DNA of 9,427 nt from Porticoccaceae bacterium (GCA_023255165.1 JALRJD010000037.1:1-9427), one strand, 5' to 3'; counted from the stretch's first letter, positions 1 through 6,367 are shown. Numbers and translations are program-made. The notes: generated from the letters alone by a model not told the origin.

Positions 1-558
1 GAGGCGGGCTGTCCAATGGTTATCCTGCATCATTGCGCGGCGGCCTGGCCCGCATGGCCGGAGTGGTCGGAAATAGTTGGCGGGCAGTTTCTCTATACCC
101 CCATGCAGTCACGTGGCGTCGACTGTCCCGACAGTGGCTACAACATCGATGTGAATCATATTGTCAGTCCGGTTATGGATCACCCCATCACCCGCGGTAT
201 AGAGCCCTTTGAAATGACCGATGAGGTGTATCTTTCACATGTATTTGAAGAGTCAATTATTCCGCTTTTTGCGTCCAGCTGGGATTTCACCAAAGATAAT
301 TTCTACTCCGCGGCCAATGCGGTGGTGCGCGGGGAACTGAACTCCAACCAGGGCTGGGAGCATCCGAATGGGTCGAATATTGTCGGTTGGATCAAAAATT
401 ACAAAAATGCCCCGGTTGTCTATTTGCAATTTGGTGATGGCCCTGCTGCCTATCAAAACCCCAACTTCCGTCGCATTCTCGCCCAGGCGATCCAGTGGGC
501 TTCCAGTGATGAGGCCAAGTGCTGGGCGCGTGAGAGAAGTAAACGCGCAAAGGAGTAA
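1..558 (+). CDS. ThuA-like domain protein, C-terminal part (5' end outside window)
   Basis: The reading frame is open from base 1 (E-A-G-C-P before the first methionine at 16), so the gene starts upstream of the window and only about 185 C-terminal residues are visible. The text LHHCAAAWPAWPEWSEIVGG followed by the DHPITRGI motif and the acidic DEVY motif is the pattern of ThuA-like proteins (PF06283), which have a class I glutamine-amidotransferase-like fold. The end carries the typical PVVYLQFGDGPAAY and a final RRILAQAIQWA helix. ThuA was named from trehalose utilisation in rhizobia. Most family members have no proven reaction, but many sit near sugar dehydrogenases or oxidoreductases. What it acts on here cannot be told, because the 5' neighbours are missing. 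It ends in a basic, lysine/arginine-rich tail. Family call is firm; function is unknown. Confidence 0.85.
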   Translation, partial: EAGCPMVILHHCAAAWPAWPEWSEIVGGQFLYTPMQSRGVDCPDSGYNIDVNHIVSPVMDHPITRGIEPFEMTDEVYLSHVFEESIIPLFASSWDFTKDNFYSAANAVVRGELNSNQGWEHPNGSNIVGWIKNYKNAPVVYLQFGDGPAAYQNPNFRRILAQAIQWASSDEAKCWARERSKRAKE

Positions 559-653
559 GCCGAGCACGGTGATAACGCCGGCCGTTTTATTGAATGTTGA
601 ACGGCAGATAGCGAATTACACGAGCCAGATTGCCTCAATATTCGGGGCTACAT

Positions 654-710
654 TCCGAGATTTACGACTTAATATTCCGAAATTTACGTTGCTGACGTCC
701 GATATTTACG
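654..710 (+). repeat. three 13-bp direct repeats at exact 22-bp period before the ATPase gene
   Basis: The unit TCCGANATTTACG occurs at 654-666, 676-688 and 698-710, differing only at the central base (G, A, T). Start-to-start distance is 22 bp both times, about two helical turns, so all three copies face the same side of the helix. The 9-bp spacers between them are unrelated. A much weaker, degenerate copy may lie around 640-651. The last copy ends 13 bases before the ATG at 724, where a promoter or ribosome site would be expected. This looks like an operator or iteron-like array; what binds it is not known, and the winged-helix region of the adjacent ATPase is one candidate. Confidence 0.8.
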
Positions 711-723
711 ATAGCATCAGCTA

Positions 724-1968
724 ATGATAAAAACTCCGCTATATTCTCGAGCTATTGAACCGCGCATTGCTGAAGCTCAACTGGATACGCCAGTGATCCT
801 GCTGGCTGGTCCTCGACAAGCCGGCAAAACAACGTTGGTAAGGAAAATTGCAGAGCAGCAGGCATTGCAATACCTAACCATGGATGATGAGCTGACCTTG
901 TTATCAGCGCGCAAGGATCCGGTAGGGATGATTCGCCGGCTGGATAAAGCGGTAATTGATGAAATTCAGCGAGCCCCACAACTATTACTAGCCATCAAAA
1001 AGAGTGTCGATGAGGATCGGCGCCCCGGTCGCTTTTTACTTACCGGCTCCGCCAACCTAATGGCGCTCCCGACGGTCGCCGACTCTTTGGCAGGGCGCAT
1101 GGAGACACTGTCGTTATTGCCCCTGTCACAAAGTGAAATAGAATCTCAATCAGCTAACTGGATCGATTATGCTTTTGCTGGCCACATTATCGCAGCAGAA
1201 AAGCCCGTGATTGGAGATGAGCTTGTCGATCGAGTGTTGCGAGGTGGTTATCCGGAGGCAGTGTCTCGGTCATCGGCCAAGCGCAGACATGCATGGGCGC
1301 AACAATATATAGATGCCCTAATTCAGAGAGACGTTCGAGATATTTCCAACATCGATAAACTGGATAAGCTACCGCGATTTTTGAACGCCCTCGCGCAAAC
1401 TGCTGGCCAGATGTGTAACTACAGCCAGCTCGGCAGTCAAGTTGGGCTGGATGGCAAAACAGCATCTCGCTATATAGGCATCTTTGAGCAAATGTATTTA
1501 CTCAAACGTATTGATGTTTGGGCGCGCAATCGCCTCAGTCGGGTCGTCAAAACACCTAAATTACAATTTATGGACGCAGGCTTGCTTTGCACGCTGCTCG
1601 GACTGAGTCATGGCGAAATCCAGAAAGACCGCACACGATTTGGTAACGCGCTGGAAACCTTTGTATTTGGTGAGCTACTAAAGCACACCACTACATCAGA
1701 CGGCCATTACCGACTTATGTATTACCGGGACGCTGACAAGTACGAGGTGGACTTCGTGATTGAAAATACCGCAGGTAATTTAGTGGGAATTGAAGTTAAA
1801 GCTTCGGCTACGGTTAAAGAAAAAGATCTGAGAGGATTAAAAAAACTAGCCAGCCTCGCCGGAGATCAGTTCAAAATGGGCGTATTACTTTACGATGGCA
1901 CAGAAATTCTCTCGCTAGGTGACGGAATTTGGGCAGCCCCGCTATCCTCTTTGTGGGGTGTAGAATAG
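724..1968 (+). CDS. AAA_14 / DUF4143 family ATPase with PD-(D/E)XK-like C-terminal domain
   Basis: The 414-residue protein has the full architecture of the stand-alone prokaryotic ATPases with AAA_14 (PF13173) and DUF4143 (PF13635) domains. Walker A is GPRQAGKTT (residues 29-37, K35), Walker B is VIDE (77-80), and a sensor-like LLTGSAN lies at 105-111. GRMETLSLLPLS and LRGGYPEAV follow (124-180). Residues 230-265 resemble a winged helix-turn-helix. The C-terminal part holds EVDFVI (341-346) and GIEVKA (355-360), giving the D343...E357-x-K359 layout of a PD-(D/E)XK nuclease-like fold. The length is usual for the family. The start is fixed by an in-frame TAG at 712-714. No good Shine-Dalgarno sequence precedes it, so translation may be weak or leaderless. 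These genes are common, patchy accessory genes without a settled cellular role; a DNA-related function is inferred. It sits between unrelated genes and follows an ordered repeat array. Confidence 0.9.
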   Translation: MIKTPLYSRAIEPRIAEAQLDTPVILLAGPRQAGKTTLVRKIAEQQALQYLTMDDELTLLSARKDPVGMIRRLDKAVIDEIQRAPQLLLAIKKSVDEDRRPGRFLLTGSANLMALPTVADSLAGRMETLSLLPLSQSEIESQSANWIDYAFAGHIIAAEKPVIGDELVDRVLRGGYPEAVSRSSAKRRHAWAQQYIDALIQRDVRDISNIDKLDKLPRFLNALAQTAGQMCNYSQLGSQVGLDGKTASRYIGIFEQMYLLKRIDVWARNRLSRVVKTPKLQFMDAGLLCTLLGLSHGEIQKDRTRFGNALETFVFGELLKHTTTSDGHYRLMYYRDADKYEVDFVIENTAGNLVGIEVKASATVKEKDLRGLKKLASLAGDQFKMGVLLYDGTEILSLGDGIWAAPLSSLWGVE

Positions 1969-2006
1969 GCCGCCACACGAAAAAACGAAAACTCGGGGGA
2001 ACCACA

Positions 2007-2951
2007 ATGAAAACCAGCGATTACCTCAGCACCGAAGAGCGCCATTATTTCACCAGCCAGAGCAACTGGTTGGCGGCGAGGATGTTGGTCAGCAACTGGT
2101 TGATGGTTATCGGCGCATTTGTGCTTGTCTATTACTGGGCCAACCCGTTGAGCATCGCTGTCGCCATGTTGGTTATTGCCGGGCGTCTGCTTGGTATCGG
2201 CGTGATTATGCACGAGTGCGGACACAACAGTTTTTTTGCCAGCCACAGATTAAACAGTTTCTTCGGTCAGTGGTTTGCAGCCAAGCCGGTTTTCGACAAT
2301 CTTGGCGAATACGCTCGGGGCCACCTCAAACATCACCGCTATGCCGGCACCGCCGATGATACGGATCTGAGCAACTACAGTGCCTACCCGGTTGACAAGG
2401 CTGGGTTTAAACGAAAAATCGTGCGGGATATCACTGGCCAGACCGGGATTCGATTTATTGGCCAACGAGTGATTGCCGCGGCGGGCATCTTTAGCGCCAA
2501 TGCTGAAACACGTGCAGCGGCAAAACCCTATGTAACCATTTGGCTGACGCAGTTGGCCATGATTGCGATTTTGCACTTCACATTAAGTGCCTGGCTTTAT
2601 CTACTGTGGATTGGTTCAGCGATGACGCTGTATATGCTGGTGGCGCGACTGCGGCAAGTTGCCGAACACGGTGCGGTGCCTGACGCCCTTAATCGCGACC
2701 CGCGGATGAATACGCGCACCACTTACGCCAACCTTTTTGAGCGTCTGACTGTTGCACCCAATTATGTGAACTACCATCTTGAGCATCATTTTATGGCGGC
2801 GGTTCCGGCCTATCGGCTGCGGGAATTTCATCAATTGTTAAAGTCGCGTGGCGCCTACCAACAGACCAGACTGTTTGGCAGTTATCTCGATGTTATCCGT
2901 CATGTGACCACTAAGCCTGTGATCACAACGCCTGCGACCGGAATGGTTTAA
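2007..2951 (+). CDS. membrane fatty acid desaturase
   Basis: A 314-residue membrane-bound di-iron desaturase (PF00487 type). The three histidine boxes are all present: HECGH (69-73), HLKHH (106-110) and HLEHH (257-261). An additional VAEHG histidine at 221 is often seen near the third box in this superfamily. Hydrophobic segments at about 30-66 and 176-215 would place the boxes on the cytoplasmic face. Such enzymes use O2 and an electron donor to put a double bond in an acyl chain, or hydroxylate related lipids; the exact substrate cannot be read from sequence. The frame is open further upstream, to an ATG at 1929 inside the ATPase gene. The start at 2007 is preferred because GGGGGA lies 6 bases before it and the protein then begins as expected. 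The gap to the ATPase stop is only 38 bases, so read-through is possible although the functions are unrelated. Confidence 0.92.
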   Translation: MKTSDYLSTEERHYFTSQSNWLAARMLVSNWLMVIGAFVLVYYWANPLSIAVAMLVIAGRLLGIGVIMHECGHNSFFASHRLNSFFGQWFAAKPVFDNLGEYARGHLKHHRYAGTADDTDLSNYSAYPVDKAGFKRKIVRDITGQTGIRFIGQRVIAAAGIFSANAETRAAAKPYVTIWLTQLAMIAILHFTLSAWLYLLWIGSAMTLYMLVARLRQVAEHGAVPDALNRDPRMNTRTTYANLFERLTVAPNYVNYHLEHHFMAAVPAYRLREFHQLLKSRGAYQQTRLFGSYLDVIRHVTTKPVITTPATGMV

Positions 2952-3077
2952 TTTGATGAAATAAAAATCCAATTGATATTGGCCCAACACTCCCATTCAG
3001 GTTTGTCGGCAATACTTGAAAAGGCCAGTCAAACCCGAGATGATCGACACCCACTTTATCTTTAATGGCACATTAAG

Positions 3078-3530
3078 ATGATCAAACAGATACAGGCATT
3101 TTTGATATCTCTGGCGATCGCCACGTTTTTACTTGTCACCCACACCACGGCAACCAATCTTATTTGGCTGAGCAGCATTAATATGCCGGTTGATTTTGGT
3201 GTGGTTGTGTCGACGATGGCCACTGATTTGGTTGGTATGAACTCCAGAGGCGCCTTTCCGGCGATCGGCTTGATTTTTGTCGGGCTGCTTATTGCCTTTA
3301 TCGCAGCGCGGATTATTTCCATCTGGAGTAGCTTAAACAAGGCCTACCTTTATGCCCTCGCGGGAGGCGCCGCACTGCTGGCTATCGTGGTGTTAATGCC
3401 GCTGGCTTTTTATCACCTGGATTTAATAGCTGGCGCTCGCACACTGGGTGGCAAGGTTTATCTTGCGCTCGCTGGCATGATTGCGGGCTACTATTTTGGT
3501 GGCCATCCAAAAAAAGGAGGATTCCAATGA
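3078..3530 (+). CDS. small four-helix integral membrane protein, function unknown
   Basis: A 150-residue hydrophobic protein. Likely membrane segments are at residues 5-25, 60-83, 90-112 and 124-141. The last is followed by a short basic tail (GGHPKKGGFQ) that is probably cytoplasmic. I do not recognise a named family. The ATG at 3078 is the only sensible start after an in-frame stop at 3063-3065, but it lacks a clear Shine-Dalgarno sequence. The gene overlaps the following sugar dehydrogenase by 4 bases (ATGA), so the two are almost certainly co-translated. A role in membrane anchoring, electron hand-off or export linked to the dehydrogenase is plausible but is inference only. No haem-ligand or quinone-binding motif is obvious. 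Confidence 0.8.
   Translation: MIKQIQAFLISLAIATFLLVTHTTATNLIWLSSINMPVDFGVVVSTMATDLVGMNSRGAFPAIGLIFVGLLIAFIAARIISIWSSLNKAYLYALAGGAALLAIVVLMPLAFYHLDLIAGARTLGGKVYLALAGMIAGYYFGGHPKKGGFQ
3514..3520 (+). promoter_or_regulatory. strong ribosome binding site for the sugar dehydrogenase
   Basis: AAGGAGG lies 6 bases before the ATG at 3527, inside the last codons of the upstream membrane protein gene. Together with the ATGA stop/start overlap it fixes the dehydrogenase start and suggests that the enzyme is made in excess over its upstream partner. Confidence 0.85.
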
Positions 3531-4666
3531 AACTCATTAATCTGCGTTTTGTATGTGCGAGTTTATTGTTTTGCAGCGGCCTGGTGGTAGGCGACGGCGA
3601 CCTCGAAACCAATATTGATCACATCGAATATGAAACACTGGCGGAGGGATTGGATCATCCCTGGAGCATGACATTTATTTCGGACAATGAAATGTTGCTT
3701 ACCGAACTGTCGGGCAACCTGCGCCGCGTCTCCAATGGTGTACTGAACCCTACGCCGATTACCGGTGTGCCAGAGGTATTGTTCGCCGGGCAGGGTGGCT
3801 TGTCTGAAGTTCTCGCGGATCCTGATTTTGCCAATAACGGATTGCTCTATCTTTCTTTTTCGGCTTCTGATGCCGAGCAGCCAAAACTCAATCGACTCAA
3901 TGTGATTCAAGCGCGCCTTGAGGGTAATGCGCTGGTCGACCACAAAACCATTTTCCAGTCTGACCCACCACGCAAAACCGCGGCGCACTATGGTGCTCGA
4001 TTGGGGTTCTTGCCAGACGGTACGCTGCTGATCACCTCCGGAGACGGGTTTAATTATCGCGAGAAGGCACAGGTGCTGGATAATCATTTTGGTAAAATAT
4101 TGCGCCTTAATACTGACGGAACCATTCCCGCGGATAATCCATTTGTCAGCAATTCAAAGGGCGCGTTGCCAGAGATTTGGTCCTATGGCCACAGAAATCT
4201 TCAGGGTCTGGCGATTGCCGATGATGGCACTGTGTTTGAGCATGAGCATGGCCCGCAAGGGGGTGACGAGCTCAATCTGATCGCGCCGGGCAAAAACTAT
4301 GGCTGGCCGGCCATCACCTATGGTGTCGACTACAGCGGCGCCATGATCTCCCCGTTTACCGAGCAACCGGGTATGGAACAACCGTTAAAATATTGGGTTC
4401 CTTCGATTGCACCCTCCAGCATGATGTTTTACCGCGGCGATATGTTCCCGGCCTGGAAGGGCAGTCTGTTTATGTCAGCACTGGTGCCAGGCGATGTTCG
4501 ACGCCTGGAGCTGCAAGATAATAAGGTGATTAACGAAGAAATTTTGTTCACTGAATTCGGCAGAATTCGCAATATTATCGCTGCGCCAGACGGCAGCCTG
4601 CTGCTGGTTACCGACGGCGATAACGGCAAACTGATCAGAGTTAGCCGCAATCGGAAAGAGTTGTAG
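3527..4666 (+). CDS. PQQ-dependent sugar dehydrogenase (glucose/sorbosone dehydrogenase family), secreted
   Basis: A 379-residue protein of the soluble PQQ-dependent aldose sugar/sorbosone dehydrogenase family (GSDH, PF07995; six-bladed beta-propeller). The first roughly 22 residues look like a Sec signal peptide, so it should act in the periplasm, oxidising an aldose or other sugar with PQQ and a Ca2+ ion and passing electrons to an acceptor. Family landmarks in order: HPWSMTF (44-50), GQGGL (88-92), the active-site region HYGARLGF with candidate catalytic H154, LITSGDGF (168-175), WSYGHRNLQGL (218-228), EHEHGPQGGDELN (238-250), KNYGWP (256-261) and RIRNIIAAPDGSLLLVTDGD near the end. These match the aldose sugar dehydrogenase (YliI/Asd-like) branch better than the long Acinetobacter GdhB branch. 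The length is normal and no key motif is missing. It is coupled to the preceding membrane protein by an ATGA overlap. The sugar substrate is unknown. Confidence 0.93.
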   Translation: MKLINLRFVCASLLFCSGLVVGDGDLETNIDHIEYETLAEGLDHPWSMTFISDNEMLLTELSGNLRRVSNGVLNPTPITGVPEVLFAGQGGLSEVLADPDFANNGLLYLSFSASDAEQPKLNRLNVIQARLEGNALVDHKTIFQSDPPRKTAAHYGARLGFLPDGTLLITSGDGFNYREKAQVLDNHFGKILRLNTDGTIPADNPFVSNSKGALPEIWSYGHRNLQGLAIADDGTVFEHEHGPQGGDELNLIAPGKNYGWPAITYGVDYSGAMISPFTEQPGMEQPLKYWVPSIAPSSMMFYRGDMFPAWKGSLFMSALVPGDVRRLELQDNKVINEEILFTEFGRIRNIIAAPDGSLLLVTDGDNGKLIRVSRNRKEL

Positions 4667-4716
4667 CGCATTTGGCTGCGCCGAGCTGAAGGTATTAATT
4701 GAACCATCTTGTGAAA

Positions 4717-4782
4717 GTTACCGTAGTAACCATTACCCACTCAAAAAACCTGGTTTTAGAGTGGGGCAGGGTAACTCTAAAA
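4717..4782 (+). promoter_or_regulatory. alternative hairpins in the leader of the 4902 gene
   Basis: Three stems can be drawn. One is GTTAC/GTAAC (4717-4721 with 4726-4730, loop CGTA). The second, hairpin A, is CCCACTC/GAGTGGG (4736-4742 with 4759-4765), with an inner AAAAC/GTTTT stem. The third, hairpin B, is a perfect 9-bp stem TTTTAGAGT/ACTCTAAAA (4754-4762 with 4774-4782). Hairpins A and B share bases 4754-4762 and cannot form together. GGTAAC at 4770-4775 could also pair back to GTTACC at 4717-4722. No T-run follows either stem, so neither is a standard intrinsic terminator. The layout resembles a switchable RNA leader or the processed 3' end of the dehydrogenase transcript. No known riboswitch class is recognised. 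Confidence 0.45.
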
Positions 4783-4796
4783 AATAATAAATTTGT

Positions 4797-4815
4797 TTGA
4801 TATTAGTGATATCAA
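4797..4815. promoter_or_regulatory. perfect 7-bp inverted repeat, possible operator
   Basis: TTGATAT (4797-4803) and ATATCAA (4809-4815) are exact inverted copies around a 5-base centre (TAGTG). The dyad lies about 90 bases before the ATG of the two-helix membrane protein, in AT-rich DNA. The shape fits a dimeric repressor site, though a short RNA hairpin is the alternative. No regulator gene lies nearby in the window. Confidence 0.4.
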
Positions 4816-4901
4816 CTTCCAGCAACTGCCTTGAGTCAGGTATTCGGAAGCGGGTAGACGGCTAATAGACTTCATCAAACAATGACAAGAGGAACAATAA
4901 T

Positions 4902-5309
4902 ATGAACAAGCCAACTCTTTTTCGAAGATCCGTTTTAATGGTGGTTTACCTCTGGCGCAGAATCATGGACGTCAGGTTCAACCCTCTGAAATATATTCCA
5001 GACGCACGACTGCAAGCCTACTTTATGCTGGTGTTATTCACTATCTGGAGTGTCTCATTTGGCCTTATCGCCTCATATCATCTGGGATGGTTGGGTTACA
5101 GCACTGTCACCAGTCTGGTTGTTCACTTATCAGTGTTAATTCCAATCATGGTGACCAATGCGGTGTTTGTTGACGCCGAGCGAACAGGGGCTCAGTGGTT
5201 GGAAGAGTGGAAAGCAGAGAAAAGTAACTACGCCTTGTTTGTCAGCAGACTGAAAGCGGAAAACATGGTGCGTTGGAATGTGATTGACAAGGCATCCAAG
5301 CCTTACTAA
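4902..5309 (+). CDS. small two-helix membrane protein, function unknown
   Basis: A 135-residue protein. The N-terminus is basic and partly amphipathic (RRSVLMVVYLWRRIMDVRFNP). Two clear membrane segments follow at about 40-60 and 67-90, then a charged, soluble C-terminal tail of about 45 residues (EEWKAEKSNY and on) with a high content of K, E and W. I do not recognise a family. The start is well supported: AGAGGA at 4888-4893 stands 8 bases before the ATG. It is a single-gene unit, since a 235-base structured leader precedes it and a strong hairpin terminator follows 21 bases after the stop. This isolation and the leader hairpins suggest individual control. The topology would put both termini on the same side of the inner membrane, probably the cytoplasm. 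Confidence 0.82.
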   Translation: MNKPTLFRRSVLMVVYLWRRIMDVRFNPLKYIPDARLQAYFMLVLFTIWSVSFGLIASYHLGWLGYSTVTSLVVHLSVLIPIMVTNAVFVDAERTGAQWLEEWKAEKSNYALFVSRLKAENMVRWNVIDKASKPY

Positions 5310-5330
5310 TCCTTCTTCAGTGCCAACATC

Positions 5331-5360
5331 AAAACCTCAATCGGTAACGGTTGAGGTTTT
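5331..5360. terminator. intrinsic terminator between convergent genes
   Basis: AAAACCTCAA (5331-5340) and TTGAGGTTTT (5351-5360) form a perfect 10-bp stem with a 10-base loop. On the + strand the T-run continues to 5362, giving a good intrinsic terminator for the gene ending at 5309. On the - strand the stem ends in TTTT without further T's, so it is weaker there. It lies 11 bases past the stop of the convergent symporter gene and probably serves both. Confidence 0.88.
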
Positions 5361-5370
5361 TTATTATCGG

Positions 5371-6261
5371 CTAGATATTAACCTGCCTGCGCCGCCAAAA
5401 GATAAAAAACACACCGACAAGCATCTGCCATGAGCCGTAGAGTAGCAGTGACAAAAGCACGGTATCTGCCACCGCATTGACCTCGCCAGCAACCAGCGGG
5501 AACAGTGACGCTTTAAGCAAAAATCCAAGATTGATATTGCGCACAGCCACTTCCATTTCAATGGCGGTGTTGTCTTCCCGCGCGAGGCCAAAGACTTTGG
5601 TCAACCAAACGCCGACTAGAGTTAGACCGATAATAAAACCAAACAGCACAACCAGATCCGCAGTGGGAGTGTCGGCAATATTCAGTCGGCCGGCACCGAT
5701 AGAGCCGAGCGCGATAATGCCAATGCCAATAAGCGAGCCGCGAACACAGAGGGTTGAAAAGCGTTGAGCATATTGCGGAAACTGTTTAAAAAACAGCATA
5801 CCCAGCAACAGTGGCAGCAGTAAAAACAGGCCAATTTCAATCGCAATTCTCAAGGCGGGCATTTCGAAAGTGTCGGGCATATAGTCCGCGATCAAAAAAT
5901 CCAGAATCAGTGGTGTTGTTAGCAGACAAGCCAGCGACGTTAGTGCGGTGATGCTAATCGAAAGCGGAACATTGCCGCGGGCCATCAGCGTAAACACATT
6001 CGACACAGTGCCACCGGGAATCGCGGCAATAATTGCGATGCCAATAATCATGCCGGCGGGAAGCGCGGTTAGCAAAATAAACCCGAGGGCGATAATGGGA
6101 ACCGCAATTAACTGCATCAGCAAACCAACGGTGACGGCTTTGGGCAGCAATACCACTTTGTAAAAATCGGCCAGTTTGAGGCCGGCGCCCATACCCAGCA
6201 TGGCCAGTATTAACTGAACCGCGGCAACCCAATATTCATACTTTACATACCAGTCGACCAT
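5371..6261 (-). CDS. bile acid:sodium symporter family (BASS) transporter
   Basis: A 296-residue polytopic inner-membrane protein with about nine to ten hydrophobic segments, the usual size for bacterial BASS proteins (ASBT-like, PF01758). Landmarks: MGAGLKLADF (24-33), the first discontinuous-helix motif PGGTVSNVFTLMARGN (82-97), TTP (115-117), and EMEVAVRNINLG (235-246). The last corresponds to the second crossover helix with its Na+-site glutamate and asparagine. The family moves organic anions with sodium; bacterial members take up bile acids, pantoate, keto acids or other carboxylates. The real substrate here is unknown, and bile acid itself is unlikely for a free-living organism. AGGGGGA (6268-6274) stands 6 bases before the ATG. 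The gene is separated from the upstream DUF6122 gene by 106 bases holding a hairpin, so it may have its own promoter. It converges on the shared terminator. Confidence 0.9.
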   Translation of the reverse strand: MVDWYVKYEYWVAAVQLILAMLGMGAGLKLADFYKVVLLPKAVTVGLLMQLIAVPIIALGFILLTALPAGMIIGIAIIAAIPGGTVSNVFTLMARGNVPLSISITALTSLACLLTTPLILDFLIADYMPDTFEMPALRIAIEIGLFLLLPLLLGMLFFKQFPQYAQRFSTLCVRGSLIGIGIIALGSIGAGRLNIADTPTADLVVLFGFIIGLTLVGVWLTKVFGLAREDNTAIEMEVAVRNINLGFLLKASLFPLVAGEVNAVADTVLLSLLLYGSWQMLVGVFFIFWRRRQVNI

Positions 6262-6277
6262 CGTGTATCCCCCTGTG

Positions 6278-6295
6278 CCGGTTTTGAATAACCGG
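6278..6295 (-). promoter_or_regulatory. hairpin / inverted repeat in the symporter leader
   Basis: CCGGTT (6278-6283) and AACCGG (6290-6295) are exact inverted copies with a 6-base loop, placed 3 bases upstream of the symporter's ribosome site. The right arm extends into an 8-bp palindrome, AACCGGTT (6290-6297), so CCGGTTT is also directly repeated at a 14-bp offset. It may be an operator or an RNA hairpin that limits ribosome access. On the + strand a T-rich stretch follows (6303-6316), but no + strand gene needs a terminator here. Confidence 0.45.
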
Positions 6296-6308
6296 TTTAA
6301 TTGTTATT

Positions 6309-6338
6309 TTTTTATTCAGTATGGCGCTCAACAATCAA
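6309..6338 (-). promoter_or_regulatory. weak candidate promoter for the symporter gene
   Basis: Read on the - strand, TTGATT (6338-6333) and TAAAAA (6314-6309) stand 18 bases apart, four of six matches each to the -35 and -10 consensus. They lie in the only non-coding gap before the symporter and would put the 6278-6295 dyad in the early transcript. This is a pattern match only; read-through from the upstream operon is the alternative. Confidence 0.22.
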
Positions 6339-6367
6339 GGTGAATTCGCCCTGCAATTTTAGCCGTC

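Noticed and set aside
559..653. Search for a promoter and for a terminator of the ThuA-like gene
   Set aside because: TTGAAT (590-595) and TTGAAC (597-602) have no acceptable -10 at 16-18 bases. ACGG/CCGT near 566-584 gives only a 4-bp stem before TTTTATT. Neither is convincing.
654..710. CRISPR array
   Set aside because: Repeats are 13 bp and spacers 9 bp, far below CRISPR sizes, and no cas genes are present.
368..724. Open + strand frame of 118 codons whose stop overlaps the ATPase ATG
   Set aside because: Its first half lies out of frame inside the ThuA-like gene and its second half runs over the 22-bp repeat array; the product resembles nothing known and has no ribosome site.
1929..2006. 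Longer N-terminus for the desaturase starting at the ATG at 1929
   Set aside because: The extra 26 residues overlap the ATPase gene out of frame and are not desaturase-like, while 2007 has a good ribosome site.
2969..2982. CCAAT-TGAT-ATTGG hairpin after the desaturase
   Set aside because: Only 5 bp of stem, AT-rich, with no T-run after it; too weak to call a terminator or operator.
3065..3076. Mini-ORF ATG GCA CAT TAA just before the membrane protein start at 3078
   Set aside because: Three codons with no ribosome site; most likely chance.
3527..3600. Possible lipoprotein signal in the dehydrogenase (LLFC at residues 13-16)
   Set aside because: Phe at the -1 position does not fit a lipobox; an ordinary Sec signal peptide is more likely.
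4666..4681. GCGCA/TGCGC hairpin at the dehydrogenase stop
   Set aside because: A 5-bp stem without a following T-run; not a credible terminator.
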